Below, one piece after another: positions 26,414 to 36,201 of a DNA stretch of 59,527 nucleotides (the first letter of the stretch is position 1; each line of letters starts with the position of its first letter). Source of the DNA: Chitinophaga pinensis (lineage in GTDB: Bacteria > Bacteroidota > Bacteroidia > Chitinophagales > CAMDFR01); contig CAMART010000017.1 in the NCBI GenBank assembly GCA_945860705.1, forward strand, positions 1-59,527. The letters are read 5' to 3'. The position numbers and the translations under genes were made by a program. The notes under the pieces are model-generated. The model did not search any database. It was not told the origin of the DNA and worked only from the letters and a program-made list of their open reading frames with translations.

Positions 26414-27349
26414 ATGGGAACAGGAACAGTAGTATTTATTTTTATTCTCGTAGTGCTAGTAGTAGCATTATTTGGATGTTTCGTTACAGTACAGCAAGGT
26501 ACAGTAGCTATTATCACACAGTTTGGAAAGTATAAGAGAATTATGCATTCTGGATTGAATATCAAAATTCCTTTTATCGAGACCATCACTCGTAGAATAT
26601 CTGTACAGAATCGTTCTGCAGAGTTAGATTTTCAGGCGATTACTCAAGATCAGGCGAATGTATACTTCAAGGCGATGTTGCTTTATTCGGTATTAAAAGA
26701 AGATGAAGAAGTATTGAGAAATGTGGCGTTCAAATTCGTAAATGATAGAGATTTTATGACGGCACTAGTTCGAACTATTGAAGGAAGTATCAGAGGTTTT
26801 GTTGCTACAAAAAAACAATCAGAAATTCTTTCACTTAGAAAAGAAATCGTAGAAGATGTAAAAGATCAGCTTGATCATATATTAGAAACTTGGGGTTTTC
26901 ACTTGATAGATTTACAATTGAATGATATTACATTTGATGAAGCAATCACTCGTTCTATGGCTCAGGTAGTGGCAAGTAGCAACTTAAAAGCAGCTGCAGA
27001 AAACGAAGGTCAAGCTTTATTGATCACTAAAACGAAAGCAGCAGAAGCAGAAGGTAATGCTATAAAAATAGCAGCAGAAGCAGAGAGAACAGCAGCGCAA
27101 ATGAGAGGTCAGGGTGTGGCACTCTTCAGACAAGAAGTAGCAAAAGGTATGAGTGAGGCAGCTCGTGAAATGCATGATGCGAATCTAGATGCTTCATTCT
27201 TATTATTCTCTATGTGGACAGAATCTATCAAGCATTTTGCTGAGACTGGTAAAGGAAATACTATATTCTTAGATGGTTCACCAGACAATATGCAGAGAAC
27301 AATTCATCAGTTGATGAGTTCTCAGATGAAGTTAGATAAGAAAGCTTAA
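26414..27349 (+). CDS. SPFH/Band 7 (prohibitin-stomatin) family membrane protein
   Basis: 311 residues. One N-terminal membrane helix (about 5-25, VVFIFILVVLVVALFGCFVTV), then the SPFH domain starting VQQGTVAIITQFGKYKRIMHSGLNIKIPFIE, then an Ala/Glu/Lys-rich coiled coil (about 195-240, TKAAEAEGNAIKIAAEAERTA). These proteins form oligomeric membrane scaffolds, sometimes regulating proteases. The length and short C-terminus fit a slipin- or HflC-like member rather than a flotillin. No NfeD or FtsH gene is adjacent, so the partner is unknown. Confidence 0.88.
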   Translation: MGTGTVVFIFILVVLVVALFGCFVTVQQGTVAIITQFGKYKRIMHSGLNIKIPFIETITRRISVQNRSAELDFQAITQDQANVYFKAMLLYSVLKEDEEVLRNVAFKFVNDRDFMTALVRTIEGSIRGFVATKKQSEILSLRKEIVEDVKDQLDHILETWGFHLIDLQLNDITFDEAITRSMAQVVASSNLKAAAENEGQALLITKTKAAEAEGNAIKIAAEAERTAAQMRGQGVALFRQEVAKGMSEAAREMHDANLDASFLLFSMWTESIKHFAETGKGNTIFLDGSPDNMQRTIHQLMSSQMKLDKKA

Positions 27350-27421
27350 ATAATTTTGAATTATTTAATTCAGAATTATGAATTGATAAAATTTCGCAAA
27401 TTCTAATAGATAGAATAAATA

Positions 27422-27464
27422 TATACAAAAAGAGCTTGTCCGTAGGACAAGCTCTTTTTGTATA
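27422..27464. terminator. Bidirectional terminator between the SPFH gene and gcvP
   Basis: Perfect 20-bp stem (27422-27441 with 27445-27464; core AGAGCTTGTCC/GGACAAGCTCT), 3-base loop GTA, flanked by A5 and T5. It serves both convergent genes. Confidence 0.93.
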
Positions 27465-27484
27465 AGCTAGTTAATAATATTATT

Positions 27485-30364
27485 TTATGCCTCTACTGCT
27501 GATTCCATGTATGCTTCTATTGGTGCGCAAGTGCATATCAAGTTTCTATCTCCGTGTGAGTTGTTTACACGAGCTATACTTGGCCAAAATTTATTGACTC
27601 TTACATATGGAAGTGGAAATGCTGCTTTCTCTCTAGAGTAGCTATAATTCCATTCGGTAGCCATACATTCCTCTAAAGTATGTGGTGCATTTTTTAGTAC
27701 ATTATTATTTTTATCTGCACCATTTTCTATCTCTCTTATTTCTTCTCTTATAGCTAACATGGCATCACAAAATCTATCCAATTCCATCAAGTCTTCGCTT
27801 TCTGTTGGTTCTATCATCAAAGTACCCGCCACAGGGAATGATACTGTAGGAGCGTGGAAGCCATAATCCATCAATCTTTTTGCTATATCTTCTACTTCTA
27901 CATTTAGTGTATGTTTAAATGGTCTGAAGTCTAGTATCAATTCGTGTGCGCATCTGCCAAATTCTTTTCCTACATACAATACATCATAGTCTTTTTCTAG
28001 TCTTGCTTTTATATAGTTGGCATTGAGTATAGCATATCTAGTTGCATCTTTCACGCCTTTTGATCCAAGCATTTTTATATATGCATAAGATATCAAAAGT
28101 ATAGAAGCACTACCCCAAGGAGCACTACTGATAGCATGTATCGCTTGTTCACCACCAGTTTTTATTAATGGATTTGATGGTAAAAATGGAGCTAAATGTT
28201 GGCGTACACAGATAGGACCCATGCCTGGACCTCCACCACCATGTGGTATAGCAAAAGTTTTATGAAGGTTGAGGTGGCAAACATCTGCACCTATCAATCC
28301 TGGACTAGTCAAACCTACTTGTGCATTCATATTGGCACCATCCATATATACTTGTCCTCCATTATCATGTATTGCTTGGCATATTTCTTTGATACTGCTT
28401 TCAAAAACTCCATGTGTAGATGGGTAAGTCACCATCAATGAACTTAGTGTGTCTTTGTATTGTGTTGCTTTAGCTTTTAGGTCTTCTACATCTATATTTC
28501 CATGATCATCGCAGTTTACAATAACTATTTTTGCGCCTACCATTGCTGCACTTGCAGGGTTGGTTCCATGTGCAGATGAAGGTATCAAACAAACATTTCT
28601 TTGCGTATCGCCTCTAGATATATGATAGGCTCTGATAACCTGTAGCCCTGCATATTCGCCTTGAGCACCAGAGTTGGGTTGTAGTGAAGTAGCATCAAAA
28701 CCAGTACATTCATTTAAGTATTTTTCTAGTTCTGTGATCATATGTTGGTATCCTGCAACTTGGTCTAGTGGAGCAAAGGGATGTATATGTGCAAATGAAG
28801 CCCAGCTGATAGGTTCTAATTCAGAAGTAGCATTGAGTTTCATAGTACATGAGCCAAGTGGTATCATTGATTTTGTCAATGATAAATCTTTATCTTCTAA
28901 AGATTTGATATATCTGAGCATTCTACTTTCGCTATGATATGAATTGAATACATCGTGTTGTAAATATGAAGTAGTTCTCACTAAAGATTCAGGAGCATTC
29001 GTTTTTGGAGCTTCTACTACTATGTCGATGCTTTCATTTTTATTGCATATTACTTTGATGATATTTTCGATATCGCTTGTTTGAGTTGTTTCATCTATTG
29101 TGATTCCGATAGTATTTGCTCCATAGTTGAAATTCATCTCATGTGCTATTGCTCTACCTTTTATTGCATCTAGCTCTGTAGTGGCAATTGTAAGCGTATC
29201 ATAATAATATTTATTGCTGATAGATACTCCATTTTTTGCAAGTGCATTTGCAAGTGCAGTAGTCAATCCATGTATACGAGTACCAATATTTTTTACTCCT
29301 TCAGCACCATGATATACGGCATACATACTAGACATGATAGCCAATAATGCTTGTGCAGTACAGATATTTGAAGTTGCTTTTTCTCTACGTATATGTTGCT
29401 CACGTGTCTGTAATGCCATACGAAGTGCACGTTGGTTGTTTCTATCTATAGATACTCCAATGATTCTACCGGGTATGATTCTTTTAAAATCATCTTTAGT
29501 AGCAAAGTATGCTGCATGTGGTCCACCATAGCCCATAGGTACTCCAAATCTTTGCGTATTGCCTACAACGCAGTCTGCATTCCATTCACCTGGAGGAGTC
29601 AATAATGTAAGGCTCATCAAGTCTGCACAAACGCATACGTATGCATTCACATCATGTGTAGCTTTTACTATAGCGCTGTAGTCATATATCTCACCATTTT
29701 TTGCAGGGTACTGAAGTACCACACCAAAGTACGAATTGTCTATAGTTATGGTTTCATGATTGCCCACTACCACTTCTATATCGAGTGGTGTAGCTCTTGT
29801 TTTGATTACATCTATAGTTTGTGGGTAGCAAAGTTCAGAAACAAATATTTTATTAAATTCATTTCCTTTTTTGTTTTTTGTATTATGAAACATAGCCATA
29901 GCTTCGGCTGCTGCAGTAGATTCGTCTAGCAAAGAAGCATTTGCAATAGGCATAGAAGTAAGGTCGCAAATCATCGTTTGAAAATTGAGCAATGCCTCCA
30001 ATCTTCCCTGTGCTATTTCAGCTTGGTAAGGTGTATACTGTGTATACCAACCTGGATTTTCCAGTACGTTTCGTCTGATAACACTTGGTGTAATGGTATT
30101 GGTATATCCTAAACCAATATATGATTTGAATATTTTATTTTTATCAGCAATAGTTCTCAGCTCATTTAAATATTGAAATTCGCTCAGTGCTTCTGGAAGA
30201 TTTAGTTCTTCTTGTTTTCTGATACTTGCAGGAACGGTTTCGTCTATTAGTTGTTCTAGAGAAGATACACCAATTGTTTTAAGCATTTTTGCTTTTTCTG
30301 CATCATTGGGTCCTATGTGTCTAGTGCTGAAAGAATCTGTAGAGTTTAAGTTGATTGCTGACAT
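27485..30364 (-). CDS. gcvP: Glycine dehydrogenase (decarboxylating), P-protein of glycine cleavage
   Basis: PLP enzyme that decarboxylates glycine and passes the aminomethyl group to lipoyl-GcvH. 959 residues, the length of the fused single-chain form with both halves (GcvPA and GcvPB) joined. Start [18 protein letters not shown] is typical; the PLP lysine is K702 in [16 protein letters not shown]; other landmarks are [12 protein letters not shown] and [13 protein letters not shown]. gcvT and gcvH are not in the window. Single-gene unit with a -7 box at 30387-30394 and a shared terminator at 27422-27464. Confidence 0.98.
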   Translation of the reverse strand: MSAINLNSTDSFSTRHIGPNDAEKAKMLKTIGVSSLEQLIDETVPASIRKQEELNLPEALSEFQYLNELRTIADKNKIFKSYIGLGYTNTITPSVIRRNVLENPGWYTQYTPYQAEIAQGRLEALLNFQTMICDLTSMPIANASLLDESTAAAEAMAMFHNTKNKKGNEFNKIFVSELCYPQTIDVIKTRATPLDIEVVVGNHETITIDNSYFGVVLQYPAKNGEIYDYSAIVKATHDVNAYVCVCADLMSLTLLTPPGEWNADCVVGNTQRFGVPMGYGGPHAAYFATKDDFKRIIPGRIIGVSIDRNNQRALRMALQTREQHIRREKATSNICTAQALLAIMSSMYAVYHGAEGVKNIGTRIHGLTTALANALAKNGVSISNKYYYDTLTIATTELDAIKGRAIAHEMNFNYGANTIGITIDETTQTSDIENIIKVICNKNESIDIVVEAPKTNAPESLVRTTSYLQHDVFNSYHSESRMLRYIKSLEDKDLSLTKSMIPLGSCTMKLNATSELEPISWASFAHIHPFAPLDQVAGYQHMITELEKYLNECTGFDATSLQPNSGAQGEYAGLQVIRAYHISRGDTQRNVCLIPSSAHGTNPASAAMVGAKIVIVNCDDHGNIDVEDLKAKATQYKDTLSSLMVTYPSTHGVFESSIKEICQAIHDNGGQVYMDGANMNAQVGLTSPGLIGADVCHLNLHKTFAIPHGGGGPGMGPICVRQHLAPFLPSNPLIKTGGEQAIHAISSAPWGSASILLISYAYIKMLGSKGVKDATRYAILNANYIKARLEKDYDVLYVGKEFGRCAHELILDFRPFKHTLNVEVEDIAKRLMDYGFHAPTVSFPVAGTLMIEPTESEDLMELDRFCDAMLAIREEIREIENGADKNNNVLKNAPHTLEECMATEWNYSYSREKAAFPLPYVRVNKFWPSIARVNNSHGDRNLICTCAPIEAYMESAVEA

Positions 30365-30386
30365 AAATATTTATATTTTCGGTGTG

Positions 30387-30394
30387 CAAAATTA
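30387..30394 (-). promoter_or_regulatory. -7 element of gcvP
   Basis: Minus strand TAATTTTG followed by CACACC; exact TAnnTTTG. No glycine riboswitch fold was recognised in the short leader. Confidence 0.55.
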
Positions 30395-30509
30395 ACTAAA
30401 ATATAACTCTAATGAGTACAATATTGTTGCGATAAATATAAATGTGCGTTATATGTTTATTAGTTAATAGTAAATAGTATAATTATAAGTAAAAAATCTA
30501 AACAAAAGT

Positions 30510-30962
30510 TTAAAAATTCATTTTACAAGTATACCATTCTTTGTCGATATGAGCACCTAGTGACTCATAAAAAGTAATCGCATTTTCATTCCAGTCTAAT
30601 ACTTGCCACCTCATTTGTTTTACGCCTATTTTCTTGCAAATTTCAAATAATTCTTGCATCATTTTTCTACCAATACCTTGCGAACGATAAGCCTCTCGGA
30701 TAACAATATCATCAAGAAAAAGGATTCTTCCTTTCCAGCTACTATATGCTATATAATACAGACAGATGCCTATGATTTCTTTTTCATCATTTTCTGCAAC
30801 TAACAATTTAAAATTGTCTCTAGCTCCAAAAGCATCTTGTTTGAGGACTTCAGGAGTGGTGATTACTTCTTCAGGCGCTTTCTCAAATAGTGCCAATTCC
30901 ATTACTAAGCTATGCACTGCAACTAAATCTGTATCTTTTCCCTCTCTTATTGTATAATTCAT
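30510..30962 (-). CDS. GNAT family N-acetyltransferase
   Basis: 150 residues, single GNAT domain moving an acetyl group from acetyl-CoA to an amine. The start YTIREGKDTDLVAVHSLV, the region FLDDIVIREAYRSQGIGRKMMQEL (acetyl-CoA-binding motif A, R/Q-x-x-G-x-G/A as RSQGIG) and WNENAITFYESLGA are typical of the spermidine/thialysine acetyltransferase branch. The actual amine is not predictable. -7 box at 30986-30993. Divergent from the FG-GAP T9SS gene, with only 48 bases between the starts. Confidence 0.87.
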   Translation of the reverse strand: MNYTIREGKDTDLVAVHSLVMELALFEKAPEEVITTPEVLKQDAFGARDNFKLLVAENDEKEIIGICLYYIAYSSWKGRILFLDDIVIREAYRSQGIGRKMMQELFEICKKIGVKQMRWQVLDWNENAITFYESLGAHIDKEWYTCKMNF

Positions 30963-30985
30963 TGTTGATATTTAATAATTAGAAT

Positions 30986-30993
30986 CAAATTTA
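30986..30993 (-). promoter_or_regulatory. -7 element of the GNAT gene
   Basis: Minus strand TAAATTTG, exact TAnnTTTG, 23 bases before the ATG, inside the 48-base divergent intergenic space. Confidence 0.45.
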
Positions 30994-31010
30994 TGCTTTA
31001 ATTTTATATT

Positions 31011-33233
31011 ATGAATTTAAATAAATATATACTCATCAGTTTTTTAATTTATTCAAACATTTTTATTTATGGTTTGAATGCACAAACTCTTTTGCCAGTA
31101 AAGACAATACCTGTATTCAATAATAATAAAGAACTAAAAAATCCTTGGGTAGGAGGGATGAATAATCCAGAATTTTCTTCTATAGATTTAAACAGAGATA
31201 GCCATAAAGATTTATTTGTCTTTGATAAAGACGGATACAAAGTGAATACCTATATCAATTTAGGAAATCCTGATTCGCCACATTTTGTTTATGCTCCACA
31301 GTATCAAAAGAATTTTCCAGAAATGACTAAATTAGTTTTGATTCGTGATTATAATAAAGATGGAGTAGATGATATATACACTAGTGCTATAGCAGGTTTG
31401 AAATTACTTAAAGGTACTTATTTAGGTGGAGAAAACTATTCATATGCTGTTATAGATTCGCCAGTCAGAGCCAATTTCTTTGGTACTGTTACAAATTTAT
31501 ATAATGCCAATGATGATATACCCGGAATCAGAGACATGGATAATGATGGAGATTTAGATATTTTGGTTAATTCAATATTTGGTCAGACATATGAGTTTTA
31601 TAGAAATTTAAGTGTAGATTCTACGGGCTTTCCAGATACATCGGTATACGAATATGCAAATAGTTGTTGGGGGCATTTTAATGAAGACCCTATAAGAAAT
31701 AATCTATTGTTAGGTGCCTGCAAAACTGATGGACCTGTAAGACATGAAGAGGAAGTAGGAGAATATAGACATTCAGGATGTACTATAGAATTGATAGACC
31801 AAGATGGCGATAATGATGTAGAGTTATTGCTCGGTGATCCAGGATTTAATACGATAGTATTTGGTAAAAATGGGGGTACACTTGCAGATGCTAATATCAC
31901 TAGTGAAGATACAATTTTCCCCGCATATAGTAATTCAATAAGACTCAATATATTTCCAGCTACTTTTTCACTTGATATGAATAATGATGGTGCAAATGAT
32001 ATCATAGCGGCACCCAATGTAGAAACTGCAGCAGAAAATGTAGGCAATGTTTGGTATTACAAAAATGTTGGCCCAACTTCCAATCAACAATTTATATTTC
32101 AGTCAGATTCATTTATGGTAGGAGACATGATAGATGTAGGTAAAAACTCAAAACCAGTTTTATTTGATTTTAACAATGATAATTTAGATGATATATTAGT
32201 TGCTAATGAAGGATATTTTAATAAAACAACTTTACAACAAGAATCTAAAATAGCTCTATATCAAAATATTGGAACTGCGGACTCTCCAACATATAAACTA
32301 ATTACTAAAGATTATCAAAGTTTGTATGCTTTAGGTCTTGTGGATATGAAAATATCTATGGGTGATATAGATGCAGATGGAGATGAAGATATGCTCATAG
32401 GTGACAATGATGGCAAATTAAATATGTTTTACAATCAACCTACTGGCGGTGTAGCCAATTTCACCAACTTAAGTCCAACAATAGGATTAGCAGGAATAGA
32501 TGTAGGACTCAGAGCCAATCCATGTTTATATGATATAGATGCTGATGGCGATTTAGATATCATCACTGGTAGAATAGATGGTAAAGTGAGTTATTATTGG
32601 AATTTTGGTACTGCATCAGTTTTTCAGTTTGATAAAGATTCTGTAAATTCTAATTTCGGACAAATAAATGTCTTAAATACTACTAGTCATCCAGATGGAA
32701 ACTCATCCGTATTTATCAAAAATTCGCTAATATATGTTGGTTCTCAGTATGGTGTTATACAAGTATACCAAATAAATATAGATAGTTTACGAACAGGTAC
32801 ATTTGTGAAAAATACTTCAAAATTTGCACAAATAAGAGATGGATATAATTCAAATATTTATATTAAGGATTTGAATCAAGATGGTTTACTAGAATATCTG
32901 CTTGGCAATAGTAGAGGAGGTGTGACGATGTATTCAGAAGCAGACTGGGATACTATTATTGCTCCAAAAGATGTGATCTATAATAGCATAGCTGATGTAG
33001 AAAAAATAAAACTATACATATATCCAAATCCAAGTAATGATTATATAACTATAACGACAGATTTGAAAAATGCCAATTTTGTAATATATAATATGGATGG
33101 ACAAGTATTAGCTAATGATGTTATTAAATCAACTAATACACAAATAGATATTAGAAACTATAGAGCAGGAATTTATTTTGTAAAAATATATACCGATAAG
33201 AAAACAATCACAAGTAAGTTGGTAGTGTATTAG
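31011..33233 (+). CDS. FG-GAP/VCBS repeat protein with T9SS type A signal
   Basis: 740 residues, predicted cell-surface or secreted. Signal peptide about 1-24. The body has nine or so calcium-binding FG-GAP/VCBS loops of the form D.(N/D).D...D: DLNRDSHKDLFVF, DYNKDGVDDIYTS, DMDNDGDLDILVN, DMNNDGANDIIAA, DFNNDNLDDILVA, DIDADGDEDMLIG, DIDADGDLDIITG and DLNQDGLLEYLLG. These form an integrin-like beta-propeller. The last 75 residues are the sorting domain (IYPNPSNDYITI, YNMDGQV, YRAGIYFVKIYTDKK). Its stop overlaps the stop of the convergent ffh gene by 4 bases. Ligand unknown. Confidence 0.93.
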   Translation: MNLNKYILISFLIYSNIFIYGLNAQTLLPVKTIPVFNNNKELKNPWVGGMNNPEFSSIDLNRDSHKDLFVFDKDGYKVNTYINLGNPDSPHFVYAPQYQKNFPEMTKLVLIRDYNKDGVDDIYTSAIAGLKLLKGTYLGGENYSYAVIDSPVRANFFGTVTNLYNANDDIPGIRDMDNDGDLDILVNSIFGQTYEFYRNLSVDSTGFPDTSVYEYANSCWGHFNEDPIRNNLLLGACKTDGPVRHEEEVGEYRHSGCTIELIDQDGDNDVELLLGDPGFNTIVFGKNGGTLADANITSEDTIFPAYSNSIRLNIFPATFSLDMNNDGANDIIAAPNVETAAENVGNVWYYKNVGPTSNQQFIFQSDSFMVGDMIDVGKNSKPVLFDFNNDNLDDILVANEGYFNKTTLQQESKIALYQNIGTADSPTYKLITKDYQSLYALGLVDMKISMGDIDADGDEDMLIGDNDGKLNMFYNQPTGGVANFTNLSPTIGLAGIDVGLRANPCLYDIDADGDLDIITGRIDGKVSYYWNFGTASVFQFDKDSVNSNFGQINVLNTTSHPDGNSSVFIKNSLIYVGSQYGVIQVYQINIDSLRTGTFVKNTSKFAQIRDGYNSNIYIKDLNQDGLLEYLLGNSRGGVTMYSEADWDTIIAPKDVIYNSIADVEKIKLYIYPNPSNDYITITTDLKNANFVIYNMDGQVLANDVIKSTNTQIDIRNYRAGIYFVKIYTDKKTITSKLVVY

Positions 33234-34552
33234 AAAGGCAATTTCATACCTCTACCTTTTCCTTGCATTCCTTGCATGGTTTTCATCATCTTTTTCATAT
33301 CTTCAAATTGTTTCAAGAAGTTATTTACATCTTGTATGCTATTACCGCTTCCATCAGCTATTCTTTTTCTTCTTATTCCGTTCATCAAATCAGGATTGCC
33401 TCTTTCTTTTGGCGTCATAGATAAAATAATAGCCTCTATTTTACTGAAAGATTTATCATCTATATCTATATCTTTTATAGCTTTGCCTACACCTGGTATC
33501 ATACCGAGTAGGTCTTTTACGTTACCCATTTTCTTGATTTGATTTAGTTGATTTAAGAAATCATTAAAATCAAATTGGTTTTTACTTATTTTCTTTTGAA
33601 GTTCAGCTGCTTTTTTCTCATCAAAATGTTCTTGAGCTTTTTCTACAAATGATACGATATCACCCATGCCCAATATTCTTTGCGACATTCTATCTGGGTG
33701 AAATACATCTAGCGTATCTACTTTCTCACCCATACTAACAAACTTGATAGGTTTGTTCACTGTATATTTGATAGTAAGCGCTGCACCACCTCGAGTATCA
33801 CCATCAAGTTTGGTCAATACTACACCATCAAAATCAAGTCTATCATTAAACGTTTTAGCGGTATTTACCGCATCTTGACCCGTCATAGAATCAACAACAA
33901 AGAGTGTTTCATTAGGATTTACAGCTTTTTTTACTTGCTCTATTTCTTTCATCATCTCCTCGTCAATTGCCAAACGACCTGCAGTATCTATGATAATGGT
34001 ATTATATCCGTGCACTTTGGCATGTTCTAGTGCATTTTTTGCTATTTGTACAGCGTTTTTATTTTCAATTTCGCTATATACAGGTATATCTATCGCTTTA
34101 CCAAGTACAATCAATTGGTCTATAGCGGCAGGTCTGTATATATCACAGGCTACCATCAAAGGATTCTTACCTTTTTTAGTTTTTAAAAAGTGAGCTAATT
34201 TATGAGTAAATGTAGTTTTACCAGAACCTTGAAGACCAGCAATAAGTATAATAGTAGGATTTCCTTTTAGATTAATTTCGCTTACCGAGCCACCCATCAG
34301 TTTTATCAACTCATCATTGACTATTTTTACCATTAATTGACTAGGCGAAACTGCTGTCAATACATTTTGACCCATCGCTTCTTCTTTTACTTTATCAGTA
34401 AATTCTTTAGCTATTTTATAGTTCACATCGGCATCAACAAGTGCTCTACGTATTTCTTTTATGGTAGCGGCTACATTTATTTCTGTTATTTTACCTTGAC
34501 CTTTTAGAGTCTTAAACGCACTATCTAACTTATCCTGTAAATTTTCAAACAT
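33230..34552 (-). CDS. ffh: Signal recognition particle protein Ffh
   Basis: GTPase that with SRP RNA targets ribosomes making membrane proteins to FtsY. 440 residues. NG domain: GLQGSGKTT (G1), DTAGR (G3), TKLDGDTRGGAAL (G4 region). The M domain follows, with NDFLNQLNQIKKMGNVKDLLGMIPG and the RNA-binding SMTPKERGNPDLM..IRRKRIADGSG. The C-terminus is methionine-rich (MKKMMKTMQGMQGKGRGMKLPF), the signal-sequence groove tail. Complete and canonical. -7 box at 34577-34584. Confidence 0.98.
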   Translation of the reverse strand: MFENLQDKLDSAFKTLKGQGKITEINVAATIKEIRRALVDADVNYKIAKEFTDKVKEEAMGQNVLTAVSPSQLMVKIVNDELIKLMGGSVSEINLKGNPTIILIAGLQGSGKTTFTHKLAHFLKTKKGKNPLMVACDIYRPAAIDQLIVLGKAIDIPVYSEIENKNAVQIAKNALEHAKVHGYNTIIIDTAGRLAIDEEMMKEIEQVKKAVNPNETLFVVDSMTGQDAVNTAKTFNDRLDFDGVVLTKLDGDTRGGAALTIKYTVNKPIKFVSMGEKVDTLDVFHPDRMSQRILGMGDIVSFVEKAQEHFDEKKAAELQKKISKNQFDFNDFLNQLNQIKKMGNVKDLLGMIPGVGKAIKDIDIDDKSFSKIEAIILSMTPKERGNPDLMNGIRRKRIADGSGNSIQDVNNFLKQFEDMKKMMKTMQGMQGKGRGMKLPF

Positions 34553-34576
34553 AATATTATCTCATTTTAAAGTGTG

Positions 34577-34584
34577 CAAAATTA
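34577..34584 (-). promoter_or_regulatory. -7 element of ffh
   Basis: Minus strand TAATTTTG followed by CACAC; the same 13 bases occur upstream of gcvP. 24 bases before the ATG. Confidence 0.55.
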
Positions 34585-34637
34585 AAATAAATTATAGCTA
34601 ATAAACAGAATGTGTTAAAATAAATGATAAATAAAAT

Positions 34638-34667
34638 TTTGATTTCGTTTTAAAATAATTATAATTG
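34638..34667 (+). promoter_or_regulatory. Promoter of the lysine-repeat/START gene
   Basis: TTTG (34638-34641), 18 bases, TATAATTG (34660-34667): one mismatch to TAnnTTTG. Confidence 0.45.
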
Positions 34668-34705
34668 CAAGTTGATTCATTTTTCACTTAAAGATATTAT
34701 GTAAG

Positions 34706-36130
34706 TTGGCACAGAAAAAAGTACAAAAAGCTACCGCAAAAAAGCCAGTAGCTAAGAAAACAGTAGCAAAACCTGCATCTAAAAAGCCTGCATCAAAAGC
34801 AGTTGTAAATAAAAAACCTGCACCAAAAGCAGTAGCTAAAAAAGTAGCACCAAAAGCAGTAGCTAAAAAAGTAGCACCAAAAGCAGTGGTAAAAAAGCCT
34901 GCACCAAAAGTTGTTGCAAAAAAAGTAGCACCAAAGGCAGTTGCGAAAAAGCCTGCACCAAAAGTTGTTGCAAAAAAAGTAGCACCAAAAGCAGTGGCAA
35001 AAAAGCCTGTTGCAAAAAAAGTAGCACCAAAAGCAGTAGCTAAAAAACCTATTACAAAAAAAGTGGCACCGAAAGCGGTGGCTAAAAAACCTGTTGCAAA
35101 AAAAGTAGCACCAAAAGCTGTTGCTAAAAAACCTGTTGCAAAAAAAGTGGCACCAAAAGTAGTAGCTAAAAAACTAATACAAAAAGCTACAAATAAAAAA
35201 GATATAAAGGGAGTTTCGAAAAAATCTGTTACGCCTGTTTTAAAGAAAAATATAATTAAACCGGCACAAAAAGCTACAAAAAAAGAAGTTATTAAAAAAG
35301 ATACTAAAAAAGCGCTCCCGAAAGCTCAAGATAAAAAGAAGATATTAGATACTATAAAAGCTACTATTAAAAATAAAGTTGTAGAAACTAAAAAAACTAC
35401 ACCTATAAGTAAAATCAAGTCATCTGTAGAAGTTAAACCTGCAGTAGTGCCAGTAAAAAAAGCAATCAAAGAAGATACTTCATCAAAAGCAAAATTACAT
35501 ATAGAGCATGAAGATGTAAGTACTAAGCCAGTAATGATGCTAAGCAAAGATATTAAAGATATCAAAGGCACTATTGTGAGTGTTGTAAAACCAAAACTTA
35601 ACAGAGAAGAAAAGAAAGCGCTAAAAGAAAAACTTAGACTCAAAGCTCAAGCACAAAAGAAAGCATCTGGTGTAAAGATAAATTATGCTGAGGTAAGAAG
35701 ATTGGCTCGTATCAAAGCACAAGCTGAAATAGACGCATATTTAAAAGCAAATCCTAAAAGAAGATTATTGAAGTTGGAATTTGTGATACGTTCATCACCT
35801 ACTATACTTTACACATTTTTAAAATCATCTTCATGTTTAGCATTATGGTTCTGTGATGTATGCTCGGAAAATGGAAATGATTATTCGTTTACATGGAATG
35901 GAGATACACAATATGCTACCATGGTAGAAGATCATGAAGACGAAAGCGTAAAATACAAATGGGTAGGTGCACCAAAAGAAGAATTTATTGAGTTCTCTAT
36001 CAGTAAATCGGAGATATCATTTGATACGATACTTACTATCAAAGAATTTATAGATGCAGGTGATGAAGCTAGCCAAAGTGTACTTTGGGAGGAACAAGTA
36101 AAATCACTATTGAAACATATAGGAGGATAG
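34706..36130 (+). CDS. Histone H1-like lysine-repeat protein fused to a START-like domain
   Basis: 474 residues. Residues 1-165 are a low-complexity Lys/Ala/Pro tail with about a dozen APK(A/V)VAKK(P/V) units, like the C-terminal tails of histone H1 or bacterial Hc1/AlgP. Residues 165-350 stay very basic and become helical (EEKKALKEKLRLKAQAQKK, RRLARIKAQAEIDAYL). Residues 350-474 form a START-like/SRPBCC domain of the Bacteroidota type (LKLEFVIRSSPTILYTFL, SCLALWFCDVCSENGNDYSF, FIDAGDEASQSVLWEEQ). The start is TTG: no ATG exists before the repeats, and an ATG at 34699 is followed at once by TAA. The tail probably binds DNA or RNA; the START domain could bind a lipid or other ligand. Role unknown. 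Confidence 0.85.
   Translation: MAQKKVQKATAKKPVAKKTVAKPASKKPASKAVVNKKPAPKAVAKKVAPKAVAKKVAPKAVVKKPAPKVVAKKVAPKAVAKKPAPKVVAKKVAPKAVAKKPVAKKVAPKAVAKKPITKKVAPKAVAKKPVAKKVAPKAVAKKPVAKKVAPKVVAKKLIQKATNKKDIKGVSKKSVTPVLKKNIIKPAQKATKKEVIKKDTKKALPKAQDKKKILDTIKATIKNKVVETKKTTPISKIKSSVEVKPAVVPVKKAIKEDTSSKAKLHIEHEDVSTKPVMMLSKDIKDIKGTIVSVVKPKLNREEKKALKEKLRLKAQAQKKASGVKINYAEVRRLARIKAQAEIDAYLKANPKRRLLKLEFVIRSSPTILYTFLKSSSCLALWFCDVCSENGNDYSFTWNGDTQYATMVEDHEDESVKYKWVGAPKEEFIEFSISKSEISFDTILTIKEFIDAGDEASQSVLWEEQVKSLLKHIGG
34780..35190 (+). repeat. Coding tandem repeats of the APKAVAKK units
   Basis: About a dozen imperfect 24-42 base units, core GTAGCACCAAAAGCAGTAGC, encoding APKAVAKKP/V. Many units are identical at the DNA level as well as in protein, so copy number may change by slippage or recombination. 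Confidence 0.85.
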
Positions 36131-36154
36131 TATCCTTTTACAATAATTATTAAT

Positions 36155-36201
36155 AAATAGATAATATATTCTGAGTGTAGAATTTGTTATCTATTTTTTT
36201 A
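36155..36201 (+). terminator. Possible terminator of the START gene, overlapping the methyltransferase 3' end
   Basis: Stem AAATAGATAA (36155-36164) with TTATCTATTT (36187-36196), then T-rich. The right arm covers the stop codon of the convergent methyltransferase gene. The stem is AT-rich, hence moderate confidence. Confidence 0.5.

Noticed and set aside
30365-30509. Glycine riboswitch before gcvP
   Set aside because: The predicted leader is only about 20-25 bases and I see no aptamer pattern.
34780-35190. CRISPR-like direct repeats
   Set aside because: The repeats are contiguous, in frame and encode APKAVAKK units; no spacers.
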